From: an uncultured Eubacteriales bacterium | Lineage (GTDB): Bacteria; Bacillota; Clostridia; Oscillospirales; Oscillospiraceae | Reading direction: 5' to 3' | Assembly (NCBI GenBank): GCA_900549475.1 | Contig: UROF01000018.1 | Span: forward strand, 1-46,915 | DNA: 46,915 nt | In this document: one piece after another, positions 34,559 to 42,654 of the stretch | How positions within the stretch are numbered: position 1 is the stretch's first letter | How the letters are laid out: every line of letters begins with the position of its first letter | The notes under the pieces: model-generated | What the model was told of the DNA's origin: nothing | Seen by the model: the letters and a program-made list of their open reading frames with translations, nothing else | Database searches by the model: none | Position numbers and translations under genes: made by a program

Positions 34559-35095
34559 ATGGATCTCAAGGGAACCAAGACCGAAGCCAATCTGCAGGCC
34601 GCCTTTGCCGGCGAGAGCCAGGCCCGCAACAAGTACACCTACTACGCCTCCAAGGCCAAGAAGGACGGCTACAACCAGATCGCCGCCATCTTCGAGGAGA
34701 CTGCTGCCAACGAGAAGGAGCATGCCAAGCTCTGGTTCAAGCTCCTCCACGGTGGGATCGGTGATACCATGGACAACCTGGCCGATGCTGCCGCCGGTGA
34801 GAACTATGAGTGGACCGACATGTACGCCACCTTCGCCAAGGAGGCCCGTGAGGAGGGCTTTGACCACATCGCCGCTCTCTTCGAGGGTGTAGCCGCCATC
34901 GAGAAGGAGCACGAGGAGCGCTACCGCAAGCTGCTGGGCAACATCGAGAAGGGTATCGTATTCTCCCGTGACGGCGACATGGTCTGGCAGTGCAGCAACT
35001 GCGGCCATATCCACATCGGCAAGGAAGCCCCTGAGGTGTGCCCTGTGTGCGCTCACCCCAAGGCCTACTTCCAGCTGAAGGCTGAGAACTATTAA
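34559..35095 (+). CDS. rbr: Rubrerythrin
   Basis: 178 aa from the ATG at 34559 (CGGAGGA 8 nt upstream; an earlier in-frame ATG is not supported). A ferritin-like four-helix domain holds the di-iron ligands in AGESQARNKYTYYA, NEKEHAKLW and AIEKEHEERYR. A C-terminal rubredoxin-like domain has CSNCG..CPVC. It reduces hydrogen peroxide with electrons from NADH via rubredoxin-type carriers, a main peroxide defence in anaerobes. It is cotranscribed with the PerR-type gene and presumably derepressed by peroxide. Confidence 0.95.
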   Translation: MDLKGTKTEANLQAAFAGESQARNKYTYYASKAKKDGYNQIAAIFEETAANEKEHAKLWFKLLHGGIGDTMDNLADAAAGENYEWTDMYATFAKEAREEGFDHIAALFEGVAAIEKEHEERYRKLLGNIEKGIVFSRDGDMVWQCSNCGHIHIGKEAPEVCPVCAHPKAYFQLKAENY

Positions 35096-35112
35096 TTTTA
35101 TCTATGGCACAG

Positions 35113-35138
35113 GCGGCCGGGGCTGACCCCGGCCGCCC
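35113..35138 (+). terminator. Hairpin between rubrerythrin and ZIP genes
   Basis: Perfect 11-bp stem GGCGGCCGGGG-ctga-CCCCGGCCGCC followed by CTTTCAGGAG. It has only three T, so it is more likely a partial terminator or mRNA-processing barrier than a full stop. Confidence 0.5.
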
Positions 35139-35154
35139 TTTCAGGAGACGAATC

Positions 35155-35943
35155 ATGCTGGAAAAAGAGCTGTTTTATGCCGCCTTGGGCACCGGTTTCA
35201 CCTGCCTTGCCACGGTTCTGGGCGCGGCCACCGTATTTTTCTTCCGTCGGGACCTGTCCGCGGCGGTACAGCGGGTGTTCCTGGGATTTGCCGCCGGCGT
35301 AATGATCGCTGCCAGCGTGTGGTCCCTGCTGATCCCCGCCATGGAAATGGCAGAGGAGCAGGGCGGCAATGTGCTGCTCTCCGTGGGCGGCGGCTTTCTG
35401 CTGGGAGGCGCGTTTCTCCTGGCCCTGGACAGCCTGATGCCCCACCTCCACCCCGGCAGCGACCAGCCGGAAGGCTTGCCTGCCAAAATGCGCCGGACTA
35501 CTATGGTAGTGCTGGCAGTGACGCTCCACAACATTCCGGAAGGGATGGCGGTGGGCCTGAGCTTTGCCATCGCCGCCCAGGAGGGCGGCGCCCTGGCGGG
35601 CGCTATCGCTCTGGCCCTGGGCATGGCCCTGCAGAATTTCCCCGAAGGGGCTGCCGTTTCTCTGCCTCTGCGGTCCCAAGGAGCTTCCCGGGGCCGTTCC
35701 TTCCTCTGCGGCGCCGCCTCCGGCGTGGTGGAACCCATCTTCGGCCTCATCACCGTGCTGGCCGCCGGGTCCGTTACTCCGGCTATGCCGTGGATCTTGT
35801 CCTTTGCCGCCGGCGCCATGATCTATGTGGTGGTGGAGGAGCTGATTCCGGAAGCCCATCTGGGCGAGCACTCCCACACTGGGACCATCAGTGTCATGGC
35901 CGGTTTTCTGGTGATGATGCTGCTGGATGTCATGCTGGGCTGA
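35155..35943 (+). CDS. ZIP-family metal transporter
   Basis: 262 aa from the ATG at 35155 (AGGAGA upstream). Eight predicted membrane segments. The metal-path motifs are HNIPEGMAVGLSFAIAAQ (segment 4) and LQNFPEGAAVSLPL (segment 5), and the cytoplasmic His-containing loop is DSLMPHLHPGSDQPEG. These features place it with the GufA/ZupT-like bacterial ZIPs, which import Zn, Fe or Mn. Placed 59 bp after rubrerythrin, it may supply iron or manganese during peroxide stress, but it could also be expressed separately because of the intervening hairpin. Confidence 0.9.
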   Translation: MLEKELFYAALGTGFTCLATVLGAATVFFFRRDLSAAVQRVFLGFAAGVMIAASVWSLLIPAMEMAEEQGGNVLLSVGGGFLLGGAFLLALDSLMPHLHPGSDQPEGLPAKMRRTTMVVLAVTLHNIPEGMAVGLSFAIAAQEGGALAGAIALALGMALQNFPEGAAVSLPLRSQGASRGRSFLCGAASGVVEPIFGLITVLAAGSVTPAMPWILSFAAGAMIYVVVEELIPEAHLGEHSHTGTISVMAGFLVMMLLDVMLG

Positions 35944-35994
35944 TAGACAGCACAGCAAGGTACAAAATACTAAAAGATAAAAGGATATGGGAAA

Positions 35995-36306
35995 ATGAGC
36001 TTCTTTGAACCGATTTCCGGTGCAGACTTTGGTCACAAGCTGGACCTGGCCCGGGCCGTTGAAGGCGCCCGGATCATTGATGTGCGCAGCGCGGTGGAAT
36101 ATGCCGAAGGTCATATCCCCGGTGCCGTCAACATCCCCCTCAACCAGATTCCTCTGCTGGACGCCCCCAAGGACGCCCCCATTTACCTCTACTGCCGCAG
36201 CGGCGCCCGCAGCGCCCGGGGCTGCAAGGCTCTGGAAAAGCTGGGCTTTACCAACGTCAGCAATCTGGGCGGTATCCTGGATTACAAGGGCCCGGTGGAG
36301 ACCTGA
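35995..36306 (+). CDS. Single-domain rhodanese
   Basis: 103 aa, a minimal rhodanese domain. The active-site loop CRSGARSARG has the catalytic Cys at about residue 66; the family opening IIDVRSAVEYAEGHIPGAVNIPL is intact. It transfers sulfane sulfur to a thiol acceptor in the cytoplasm. No ribosome site stronger than AAAAGGAT was found upstream. It follows the ZIP gene by 51 bp and could be the last gene of that transcript. Confidence 0.93.
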   Translation: MSFFEPISGADFGHKLDLARAVEGARIIDVRSAVEYAEGHIPGAVNIPLNQIPLLDAPKDAPIYLYCRSGARSARGCKALEKLGFTNVSNLGGILDYKGPVET

Positions 36307-36321
36307 TCTGCCCGGTAAAAA

Positions 36322-36350
36322 TTGACACTATCCTGATTTTCGGGTATACT
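36322..36350 (+). promoter_or_regulatory. Consensus promoter upstream of the GH13 gene
   Basis: TTGACA, 17-bp spacer, TATACT. Start of transcription would be about 36357, inside the left arm of the terminator hairpin that follows. Confidence 0.8.
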
Positions 36351-36353
36351 ATA

Positions 36354-36400
36354 GAAAGCCCGGCGTCGTATGTGGCGGCGCCGGGCTTTCTTTTTCTTCT
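36354..36400 (+). terminator. Terminator-like hairpin at the predicted transcription start
   Basis: GAAAGCCCGGCG / CGCCGGGCTTTC stem followed by TTTTTCTTCT. It may terminate transcripts from the rhodanese gene, attenuate the promoter just before it, or define a very short RNA. Confidence 0.8.
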
Positions 36401-36428
36401 CAATTCTTGTGTGAAATCAGGAGGTCTT

Positions 36429-37736
36429 ATGTGGTTTGACAACGCTGTGATCTACCAGATCTATCCCCTGGGCCTGTGCGGCGCCCCCCGGGACAACGAC
36501 GGTGTCCCCGCCCACCGTATCCTGCAGCTTCTGGACTGGGTGGACCATATTCGGAAAACCGGAGCGGACACGGTGCTCCTCAACCCCGTTTTTGAGAGTG
36601 ACCGCCACGGCTACGACACCCGGGACTACTGTAAGGTGGACTGCCGTCTGGGTACCAACGAGGATCTGAAAACCGTATGCGACGCCTTCCATAAAGCCGG
36701 CCTGCGGGTAATGCTGGACGGCGTGTTCAACCATGTGGGACGGGGATTTCACGCTTTTGAGGATGTACGTCAGAAGAAGTGGGACAGCCCCTACAAGGAC
36801 TGGTTCCGCCTGAGCTTTGACGGCAACTCCAACTATAACGACGGCTTCTGGTACGAGGGCTGGGAGGGCCACTACGAGCTGGTGAAGCTGAACCTCCAGA
36901 ACCCCGCCGTAGTCCAGCACCAGTTCGACGCCATCCGCTCCTGGGTGGAACAGTTTGACATCGACGGCCTGCGGCTGGACGTGGCCTACTGCCTCAGCGA
37001 GGACTACCTGCGGCAGCTGCGTTCCTTCACCAACGGCCTCAAGCCGGACTTTGTCCTCATGGGTGAGACTCTCCACGGGGACTACAACCGCTGGATGAAC
37101 GACCAGATGTGCCACAGCGTCACCAACTATGAGTGCTACAAAGGACTCTGGTCCAGCTTCAACTCCATGAATCTCTTTGAGATCGGCCACAGTCTCCAGC
37201 GGCAGTTTGGCCCGGAGCAGTGGACCCTCTACCGGGGCAAGCACCTCCTCAGCTTCCTGGACAACCACGATGTGACCCGCATCGCCAGTATGCTGAACGA
37301 TCCAAAGCACCTGGTCCCCGCCTATGGTATCCTCTTCGGCATGCCGGGGGTCCCCGCTCTCTACTACGGCAGCGAGTGGGGCATCCAGGGCCGGAAGGAC
37401 CAGGGGGACGACGCCCTGCGCCCCGCCCTGGAGAAGCCGGAGTGGAATGATCTCACTGACCATATCGCCGCCCTGGCCAAAGCCCGGAAGGAAAGCCCCG
37501 CCCTCTGCAGCGGCAGCTACCGCAATGTGGTCCTCACCAACCGGCAGATCATCTTCGAGCGCTGCTGGGAAAATGAGCGGGTGCTGGTGGCCGTGAATGC
37601 TGACAGCGTGCCCTACACCGCCCACTTCGACGCCCGGGCGGGACGGGCCACAGACCTCATCACCGGCAAGCCCCACGACTTCGGCGGCGGCAGCGAGCTG
37701 CCTCCCTACAGCGTGGCCTTCTGGCGGACAGAGTAA
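36429..37736 (+). CDS. Glycoside hydrolase family 13 (alpha-amylase superfamily; cyclomaltodextrinase/maltodextrin glucosidase-like)
   Basis: 435 aa from the ATG at 36429 (AGGAGGT upstream). The (beta/alpha)8 barrel has the GH13 regions: DGVFNHVGRGF (I), DGLRLDVAYCL with the nucleophile Asp (II), LMGETLHGDYN with the acid Glu (III), and FLDNHDVTRI with the third Asp (IV). There is no signal peptide, so it acts inside the cell on imported maltodextrins. It is shorter than most neopullulanases (about 580 aa) because the N-terminal starch-binding-like domain is missing. Bounded by terminators on both sides, it is a single-gene unit. Confidence 0.92.
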   Translation: MWFDNAVIYQIYPLGLCGAPRDNDGVPAHRILQLLDWVDHIRKTGADTVLLNPVFESDRHGYDTRDYCKVDCRLGTNEDLKTVCDAFHKAGLRVMLDGVFNHVGRGFHAFEDVRQKKWDSPYKDWFRLSFDGNSNYNDGFWYEGWEGHYELVKLNLQNPAVVQHQFDAIRSWVEQFDIDGLRLDVAYCLSEDYLRQLRSFTNGLKPDFVLMGETLHGDYNRWMNDQMCHSVTNYECYKGLWSSFNSMNLFEIGHSLQRQFGPEQWTLYRGKHLLSFLDNHDVTRIASMLNDPKHLVPAYGILFGMPGVPALYYGSEWGIQGRKDQGDDALRPALEKPEWNDLTDHIAALAKARKESPALCSGSYRNVVLTNRQIIFERCWENERVLVAVNADSVPYTAHFDARAGRATDLITGKPHDFGGGSELPPYSVAFWRTE

Positions 37737-37780
37737 TCACCCGCCGTCCTTCGCAGGCACAGATACCAGAGATATCATGA

Positions 37781-37816
37781 AAAAGCCTGCCCGATCATAG
37801 GATCGGGCAGGCTTTT
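37781..37816. terminator. Bidirectional terminator, GH13 / YcxB
   Basis: Perfect hairpin AAAAGCCTGCCCGATC-atag-GATCGGGCAGGCTTTT between convergent genes. Confidence 0.92.
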
Positions 37817-37826
37817 CTGTTGATCA

Positions 37827-38375
37827 TCAGTTGTCCTCTTCCGCCTCATCTGAAAGGCAGGGCTGGGCTTTTGCTGCGGCCATCCGCTCCTCCAGGAACT
37901 GCCGGACCTCCGCCGGGTCCCCCTGAGTGCAATGTCCTTTGGGGATCACCACCCGCTGGCCCGGCCGGGTCAGATACCAGCCGTGGTCGTCCTCCTCTAC
38001 CTGCTCAAAGTCAGCGTAGGCATGGAACAAGGTCTTGCCGTACTTCACCAGCTCTGTCTCCACACCGTCATCCAGCAGGGAGATGTGCCGGGGGCCATCG
38101 GCCTGATACCGGCGATAGCTGGCCAGCGTCTGCCGCAGAACCAGCCGGGGCATCAGCAGATCAAAGGCCAGGAACAGCAGCGCCACGATCAGAAATCCCA
38201 TGGACAATTCGCCTGTGGTAGCCCACAGCCAGCCCAGTGATAAAAATCCCACCGCCGGCAGTATGGTCAGCAGCCGGGTGGCCCGCTTTACCTTGGGATA
38301 GACATCCCAAGTCTCCCGGAGATAGTCCTCATTGACATCCATCTCCATCTTGAAATAAATCGTTTTTTCCTCCAT
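37827..38375 (-). CDS. YcxB-like membrane protein
   Basis: 182 aa. A short N-terminal strand (MEEKTIYFKMEMDVNEDYL), two adjacent membrane spans (about 36-52 and 58-76), then a cytoplasmic beta-rich domain with YGKTLFHAYADFEQVEEDD and the typical end GQRVVIPKG. This matches the YcxB-like domain of Firmicutes, whose function is unknown. Its gene starts 28 bp after the HtrA stop and is probably the last cistron of the regulator-kinase-HtrA transcript. GGGAGGGAG precedes the ATG. Confidence 0.75.
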   Translation of the reverse strand: MEEKTIYFKMEMDVNEDYLRETWDVYPKVKRATRLLTILPAVGFLSLGWLWATTGELSMGFLIVALLFLAFDLLMPRLVLRQTLASYRRYQADGPRHISLLDDGVETELVKYGKTLFHAYADFEQVEEDDHGWYLTRPGQRVVIPKGHCTQGDPAEVRQFLEERMAAAKAQPCLSDEAEEDN

Positions 38376-38403
38376 ACTTCTCCCTCCTGTCGGCAGATGC
38401 CGG

Positions 38404-39732
38404 TCAATCCTCCTGGGCCATCATTTCCATGGTCAGATCCAGATATTCCCCGTTGCGCCAGATCCGCACCGGGACCAGATCCCCCACCTGCAGCTCGCGG
38501 CGTATGGCCAGGATCTCCGAGGTGCTCTTTACCTCCTGTCCCGCAAAAGACACGATGTAATCGCCCACCAGGATCCCAGCCTTGTCGCCGCTGAGACCCG
38601 GCGTCACCTCTACGATCTCCAGGCCCTGCTCACCGTCAGGCAGCGTCTCCGGGATCAGGCTGATGCTCAGGCCCAGCACCGGCTGGGGCTGGATCTCACC
38701 GTACTGGATCATCTCATTCACCCACCGCACCGCAAGGCTGGTGGGAATAGCAAAACCAAGGCCCTCAATGGTGTCCTCGCCGCTCATCATCTTGATGGTG
38801 TTGATGCCTACCACCTGGCCGTACTGGTTGATAAGAGGGCCACCGGAGTTGCCGCTGTTGAGGGCGGCATTGGTCTGGATCAGGGTCATGGTGACCCCTT
38901 CCACGTCCACATCCCGGTCGATGGCGGACACCAGGCCGTCGGTGAGGGTGTTGCGCAGCTCCAGGCCCAGAGGATTGCCGATAGCATAGACCCGGTCCCC
39001 TACCTTCAGATCATCGGATACGCCGAACTCTGCTACCGGCAGATCAACAGCGTCGATTTTCAGCACTGCCAGGTCGTTGTCCTCGTCGTAGCCCACCAGT
39101 CTGGCGGGATACTCCGTATCCACGCCATAGCTGTCCGTGACCCACACCGCGCAGGCACTGCAGCCGGAGATCACATGGTAGTTGGTAATGATATAACCGT
39201 CCTCACTGAAGATCACCCCGGTGCCCACACTGTAGGAGGTGTTCTGCTCCCCCAGCACCGTTACGACAGAGGGGTTCACTTTCTCATAGATCTCCCCGGC
39301 GGTCAGAGGCTCCTCCCCGTGCTCCTCGTTCAGCACCAGACGCACTTCTCCGCCGGTGGGATAACGGGCAATGGTGGTCTCCGCCGTGGAGGTATCTCCC
39401 CGATCCCAGTAGTAATCGTCCTCATAGGGAGGAAAGGTTCCTTCCCAGTAGTCGGTAACAGGATCTTCCCTGAAAAATTCCAGGTACCATATGCCAATGC
39501 CCAGGCAGACCAGGAGCACAAAGATACTGCTCACAATGATGACCCGTCTCTTTTTGCGGCGGGGCTTTTTCTTTCCCGTCTGTGCCTGGGAAAAACATTC
39601 CGCAAGCTCTGTCTGCATCCGCTCCGGCAGCGGCCGCTCATAGCGCAGCTCCACCGGTTCTCCACCGGCCCAGGGCCGGTACGTGAGCGTCACACCGTTT
39701 TCGTCCTGTCGGCGCTCAAATTCCATTGCCAT
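38404..39732 (-). CDS. HtrA/DegP-type serine protease, membrane-anchored
   Basis: 442 aa. A cytoplasmic N-terminus rich in Lys/Arg (KKKPRRKKRR) leads to one membrane span (about 65-83) and a linker. The trypsin-like domain has His in IITNYHVISG (about 184), Asp in DEDNDLAVLKID (about 216) and Ser in NSGNSGGPLINQ (about 293). One PDZ domain (about 330-430) starts PVLGLSISLIPETLPDGEQG. It degrades misfolded proteins at the outer face of the membrane. Located 19 bp after the histidine kinase gene, it is probably an output of that two-component system, as with CssRS-HtrA in Bacillus. Confidence 0.92.
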   Translation of the reverse strand: MAMEFERRQDENGVTLTYRPWAGGEPVELRYERPLPERMQTELAECFSQAQTGKKKPRRKKRRVIIVSSIFVLLVCLGIGIWYLEFFREDPVTDYWEGTFPPYEDDYYWDRGDTSTAETTIARYPTGGEVRLVLNEEHGEEPLTAGEIYEKVNPSVVTVLGEQNTSYSVGTGVIFSEDGYIITNYHVISGCSACAVWVTDSYGVDTEYPARLVGYDEDNDLAVLKIDAVDLPVAEFGVSDDLKVGDRVYAIGNPLGLELRNTLTDGLVSAIDRDVDVEGVTMTLIQTNAALNSGNSGGPLINQYGQVVGINTIKMMSGEDTIEGLGFAIPTSLAVRWVNEMIQYGEIQPQPVLGLSISLIPETLPDGEQGLEIVEVTPGLSGDKAGILVGDYIVSFAGQEVKSTSEILAIRRELQVGDLVPVRIWRNGEYLDLTMEMMAQED

Positions 39733-39751
39733 GCTCTCTCTCCATTTTCGC

Positions 39752-41245
39752 TCAAGTCTTGGTCATGCGGTTCTCCTCTGCCAGCTGTACCGTGAAGGCA
39801 AAGGTGGTCACACCATTTTCACTGGTGGCAGTGATGGTCTCCCGATGCTGCTCCAATATGGTCCGGACGATATACAGGCCCAGGCCCACGCCATCCTTAT
39901 CCTCACTGCGGGATTTATCCGTTTTATGGAACCGCTCGAACAGCAAAGGCAGTTCCTCCGGCGGGATGGTCTCGCCGGTATTGCGCACTGTCACCACCGC
40001 CTTGTTCTCCCGGCGCTCCAGTCCCAGGAACAGGGTGCTGCCCGGAGCGGCAAATTTGGCGGCGTTTTCCAGCAGATTATATACCACCTGGGTAAGAAGG
40101 TCGTTATCCCCCAGGACCCGCACCGGCTCGTCGGGGATCTCCACATCCACATCCAGACCCCGGTCGGTGATCTTCTTTTCCATAGACACCAATACCCGGC
40201 GCATGGATTCCGACAGGTCAAAGGGCTTTTTCTGCTTGATCAGATCCAGGCTCTGCAGCTGGGACACATCCAGCATCCGCCGCACCAGACGGCTCAGCCG
40301 CCGGCTCTCATCGGAGATAATGCGCAGATACTGCTTCTCCTCCTCAGGGGAGATGACGCCGTCCAAAATGCCGTCGGCATAGCCGGCGATGGTGGTCATG
40401 GGGGTTTTGAGTTCGTGGGAGATATTGGCGATAAACTCCCGTCGCTGCTGCTCAGTTTTCTGCAGGGAATCCGCCATGGCATTGAAGGACTTGGTCAGCT
40501 CTCCGATCTCATCCTCCCGCCCCGTGTCGTGGACCCGGGCGTCAAAATTGCCCTGGGCAAACTTCCGGGCGGCGATGGCCATATCGTTGATCGGCTTGGT
40601 CTGCTGCATGGTAGTCGTCGCCGTGGCCACAAAACCGATCAGCAGAACCGTGATGGCCGTCATACCGAATATGCCCAGGAAAGCCCGCCACATCTCCGTC
40701 ATGGCGGTGGGCTCCATAATCGCCAGTACCGGCCCGGCCAGCACCGTACCGTCGATCCCCTCCTGACCGGGGATGGCCACTACAAACCGCGGCTTGTCAT
40801 ACAGCCCCAGGTCACTGCTGCCGGCATAGGTCTCTCCCTTGGCCAGCTTCTCTCCCATGGCCGCCGGCAGCGTCAGTTCCTTACCTGCCAGCTGATCGTC
40901 TATGCTGATAAAGCCGCTGCGGCTGGGGATCCAGATGAGAAAGTCGATATCCGACATCTCCTGGGCTGTGCGCACCAGTTCGATGAGCTTCTCGTTGAGG
41001 GATTTCAGTGCCTCCTGATAGTCGTAAGGTGTGGCCGCCTGGGCGCTGGTGATCTCTTCCCGGACATATTCCTCCGCTTTTTCCGCGATCACCTTTGCTT
41101 TGTCCTCCAGCTTGCTGCGGTTTTCCGACATGATATAGCTGTAGGTCAGCGCAAAAAACGACGTGCCCAGCAGTACCAGCGTCAGCACCACCATGCCGGC
41201 GGTGACGGTAAACTGCCGCCAATATATTCCTTTGAACCGTTTCAT
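39752..41245 (-). CDS. Two-component sensor histidine kinase
   Basis: 497 aa from the ATG at 41245 (AAGGGGAGA upstream). Membrane span 1 (about 14-36), an outer sensing domain (about 37-175), span 2 (about 185-206), HAMP, then a HisKA domain with the phospho-acceptor His in ANISHELKTPMTT (about 277). The ATPase domain has the N box LLENAAKF (about 391) and G box DGVGLGLYIV (about 450). The partner response regulator is encoded upstream but separated by 580 bp, of which 478 bp are two repeated units. The natural spacing was probably about 100 bp. Confidence 0.92.
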   Translation of the reverse strand: MKRFKGIYWRQFTVTAGMVVLTLVLLGTSFFALTYSYIMSENRSKLEDKAKVIAEKAEEYVREEITSAQAATPYDYQEALKSLNEKLIELVRTAQEMSDIDFLIWIPSRSGFISIDDQLAGKELTLPAAMGEKLAKGETYAGSSDLGLYDKPRFVVAIPGQEGIDGTVLAGPVLAIMEPTAMTEMWRAFLGIFGMTAITVLLIGFVATATTTMQQTKPINDMAIAARKFAQGNFDARVHDTGREDEIGELTKSFNAMADSLQKTEQQRREFIANISHELKTPMTTIAGYADGILDGVISPEEEKQYLRIISDESRRLSRLVRRMLDVSQLQSLDLIKQKKPFDLSESMRRVLVSMEKKITDRGLDVDVEIPDEPVRVLGDNDLLTQVVYNLLENAAKFAAPGSTLFLGLERRENKAVVTVRNTGETIPPEELPLLFERFHKTDKSRSEDKDGVGLGLYIVRTILEQHRETITATSENGVTTFAFTVQLAEENRMTKT

Positions 41246-41347
41246 GGCGGTCTCCCCTTTCCTGACGCCGTCCTCCCCCACTAACAGGATGGACAGGCGG
41301 AACGCCATTGCGATACGGCCCGCTCTGCGGGCCGTGGAAACTGTCTC

Positions 41348-41825
41348 CTACTTTGTGCCTCCCGACGCCTTAGGCGTCAGCTCAAACTTGTAGCCTACGC
41401 CCCACACTGTCTTCAGTGCCCACTGATCGGAGACATTTATCCCACCGGCCTATGCCCGGCGGGTACCCTGTGTTTTTCTTCCTCGGGCGAACTGAATCCG
41501 CCCTGCGGCAGGGTTTCCGCCGTATGTGGAAACACCTGGACGGGCCGTTGGCCCGGGCCCGCTCTGCGGGCCGTGGAAACTGTCTCCTACTTCGCGCCTC
41601 CCGACGCCTTGGGCGTCAGCTCAAACTTGTAGCCTACGCCCCACACTGTCTTCAGCGCCCACTGATTGGAGACATTTATCCCACCGGCCTATGCCCGGCG
41701 GGTACCCTGTGTTTTTCTTCCTCGGGCGAACTGAATCCGCCCTGCGGCAGGGTTTCCGCCGTATGTGGAAACACCTGGACGGGCCGTTGGCCCGGGCCCG
41801 CTCTGCGGGCCGTGGAAACTGTCTC
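41348..41825 (-). repeat. Two tandem 239-bp units: response-regulator gene end plus multi-hairpin element
   Basis: In gene direction, after the true stop (41826) come element (41678-41825), copy of the gene end (41587-41677), element again (41439-41586), and a second copy of the gene end (41348-41438). About 30 bp of element start follow. Both steps are exactly 239 bp. Copy 1 differs from the gene at two positions, copy 2 at five or so, mostly silent. Element hairpins: GTTTCC..GGAAAC (41752-41772) and GGGCGAACTGAATCCGCCC (41724-41742). The element aligns with that at prfB. Confidence 0.93.
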
Positions 41826-42530
41826 CTACTTCGCGCCTCCCGACGCCTTGGGCGTCAGCTCAAACTTGTAGCCTACGCCCCACACTGTCTTCAGCGCCCA
41901 CTGGTCGGAGACATTTTCCACCTTCTCCCGCAGGCGCTTGATATGGACATCCACGGTACGGCTGTCGCCGAAATAATCAAATCCCCATACCTCGTCCAGC
42001 AGCTGGTTGCGGGTATACACCCGGTTGGGGGTGGATGCCAGATGGTACAAAAGCTCCAGCTCCTTGGGCGGCGTGTCGATCTTCTTCCCGTCCACCGTCA
42101 GCTCGTAGGAGTCCAGGTTGATCTCCAGCTTGTCGAATACCAGCTTCTTCTTGGTATCCTCGGGGATCTCCGTGCGGCGCAGAACCGCATTGATGCGGGC
42201 AATGAGCTCCTTCATTTCAAAGGGCTTGACGATATAGTCGTCAGCACCCATCTCCAGGCCCTGGATACGGTCAAATACCTCGCTCTTGGCGGTGATCATA
42301 ATGATCGGGGTCCGGCTGGTCTCACGGATCTTGCTGCATACCGCCCAGCCATCCATTACCGGCAGCATGATATCCAGCAGGACCATGTCAGGCTGCATGG
42401 TACGGAAGGTCTCCACCGCCGCACCGCCGTCAAAGGCTGCCTGGACCTCAAAGCCCTCTTTCTCCAGGTACATCCGGATCAGGTCGGAAATATTCCGGTC
42501 ATCCTCCACCACTAAAATCTTTCTCGCCAT
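41826..42530 (-). CDS. Response regulator, OmpR/PhoB family
   Basis: 234 aa from the ATG at 42530, with AGGAGG 7 nt upstream (a GTG two codons earlier is less likely). Receiver domain with acidic pair VVEDD, phospho-Asp in VLLDIMLPVMDG (about 51), and Lys in DYIVKPFEMKEL. The C-terminal winged helix contains VYTRNQLLDEVWGFDYF and RTVDVHIKRLREK. It is the partner of the kinase downstream. The last 91 bp, encoding the end of the winged helix (WGVGYKFEL) and tail, occur twice more downstream in the tandem units; the gene itself is intact. Confidence 0.95.
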   Translation of the reverse strand: MARKILVVEDDRNISDLIRMYLEKEGFEVQAAFDGGAAVETFRTMQPDMVLLDIMLPVMDGWAVCSKIRETSRTPIIMITAKSEVFDRIQGLEMGADDYIVKPFEMKELIARINAVLRRTEIPEDTKKKLVFDKLEINLDSYELTVDGKKIDTPPKELELLYHLASTPNRVYTRNQLLDEVWGFDYFGDSRTVDVHIKRLREKVENVSDQWALKTVWGVGYKFELTPKASGGAK

Positions 42531-42612
42531 ACACACGCCTCCTTATCCCCCGCGGGTCTCTTTCCATCACTCCGCAGGCGAAAACCAAAATAATCTTACC
42601 ACTTTATCTGTT

Positions 42613-42643
42613 ATTATATCGCGGGATAAGGGAATTGCTTGAA
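42613..42643 (-). promoter_or_regulatory. Possible promoter of the regulator-kinase-HtrA operon
   Basis: Minus strand: TATAAT about 85 bp upstream of the regulator start; the best -35 (TTCAAG) is at a long 19-bp spacing, so an activator may be needed. Confidence 0.4.
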
Positions 42644-42654
42644 TTTTTTGTAAA

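Noticed and set aside
41320..41830. Tandem units that could be taken for a CRISPR array
   Set aside because: The period of 239 bp is much too long, the repeated part contains coding sequence of the adjacent gene, and no cas genes are present.
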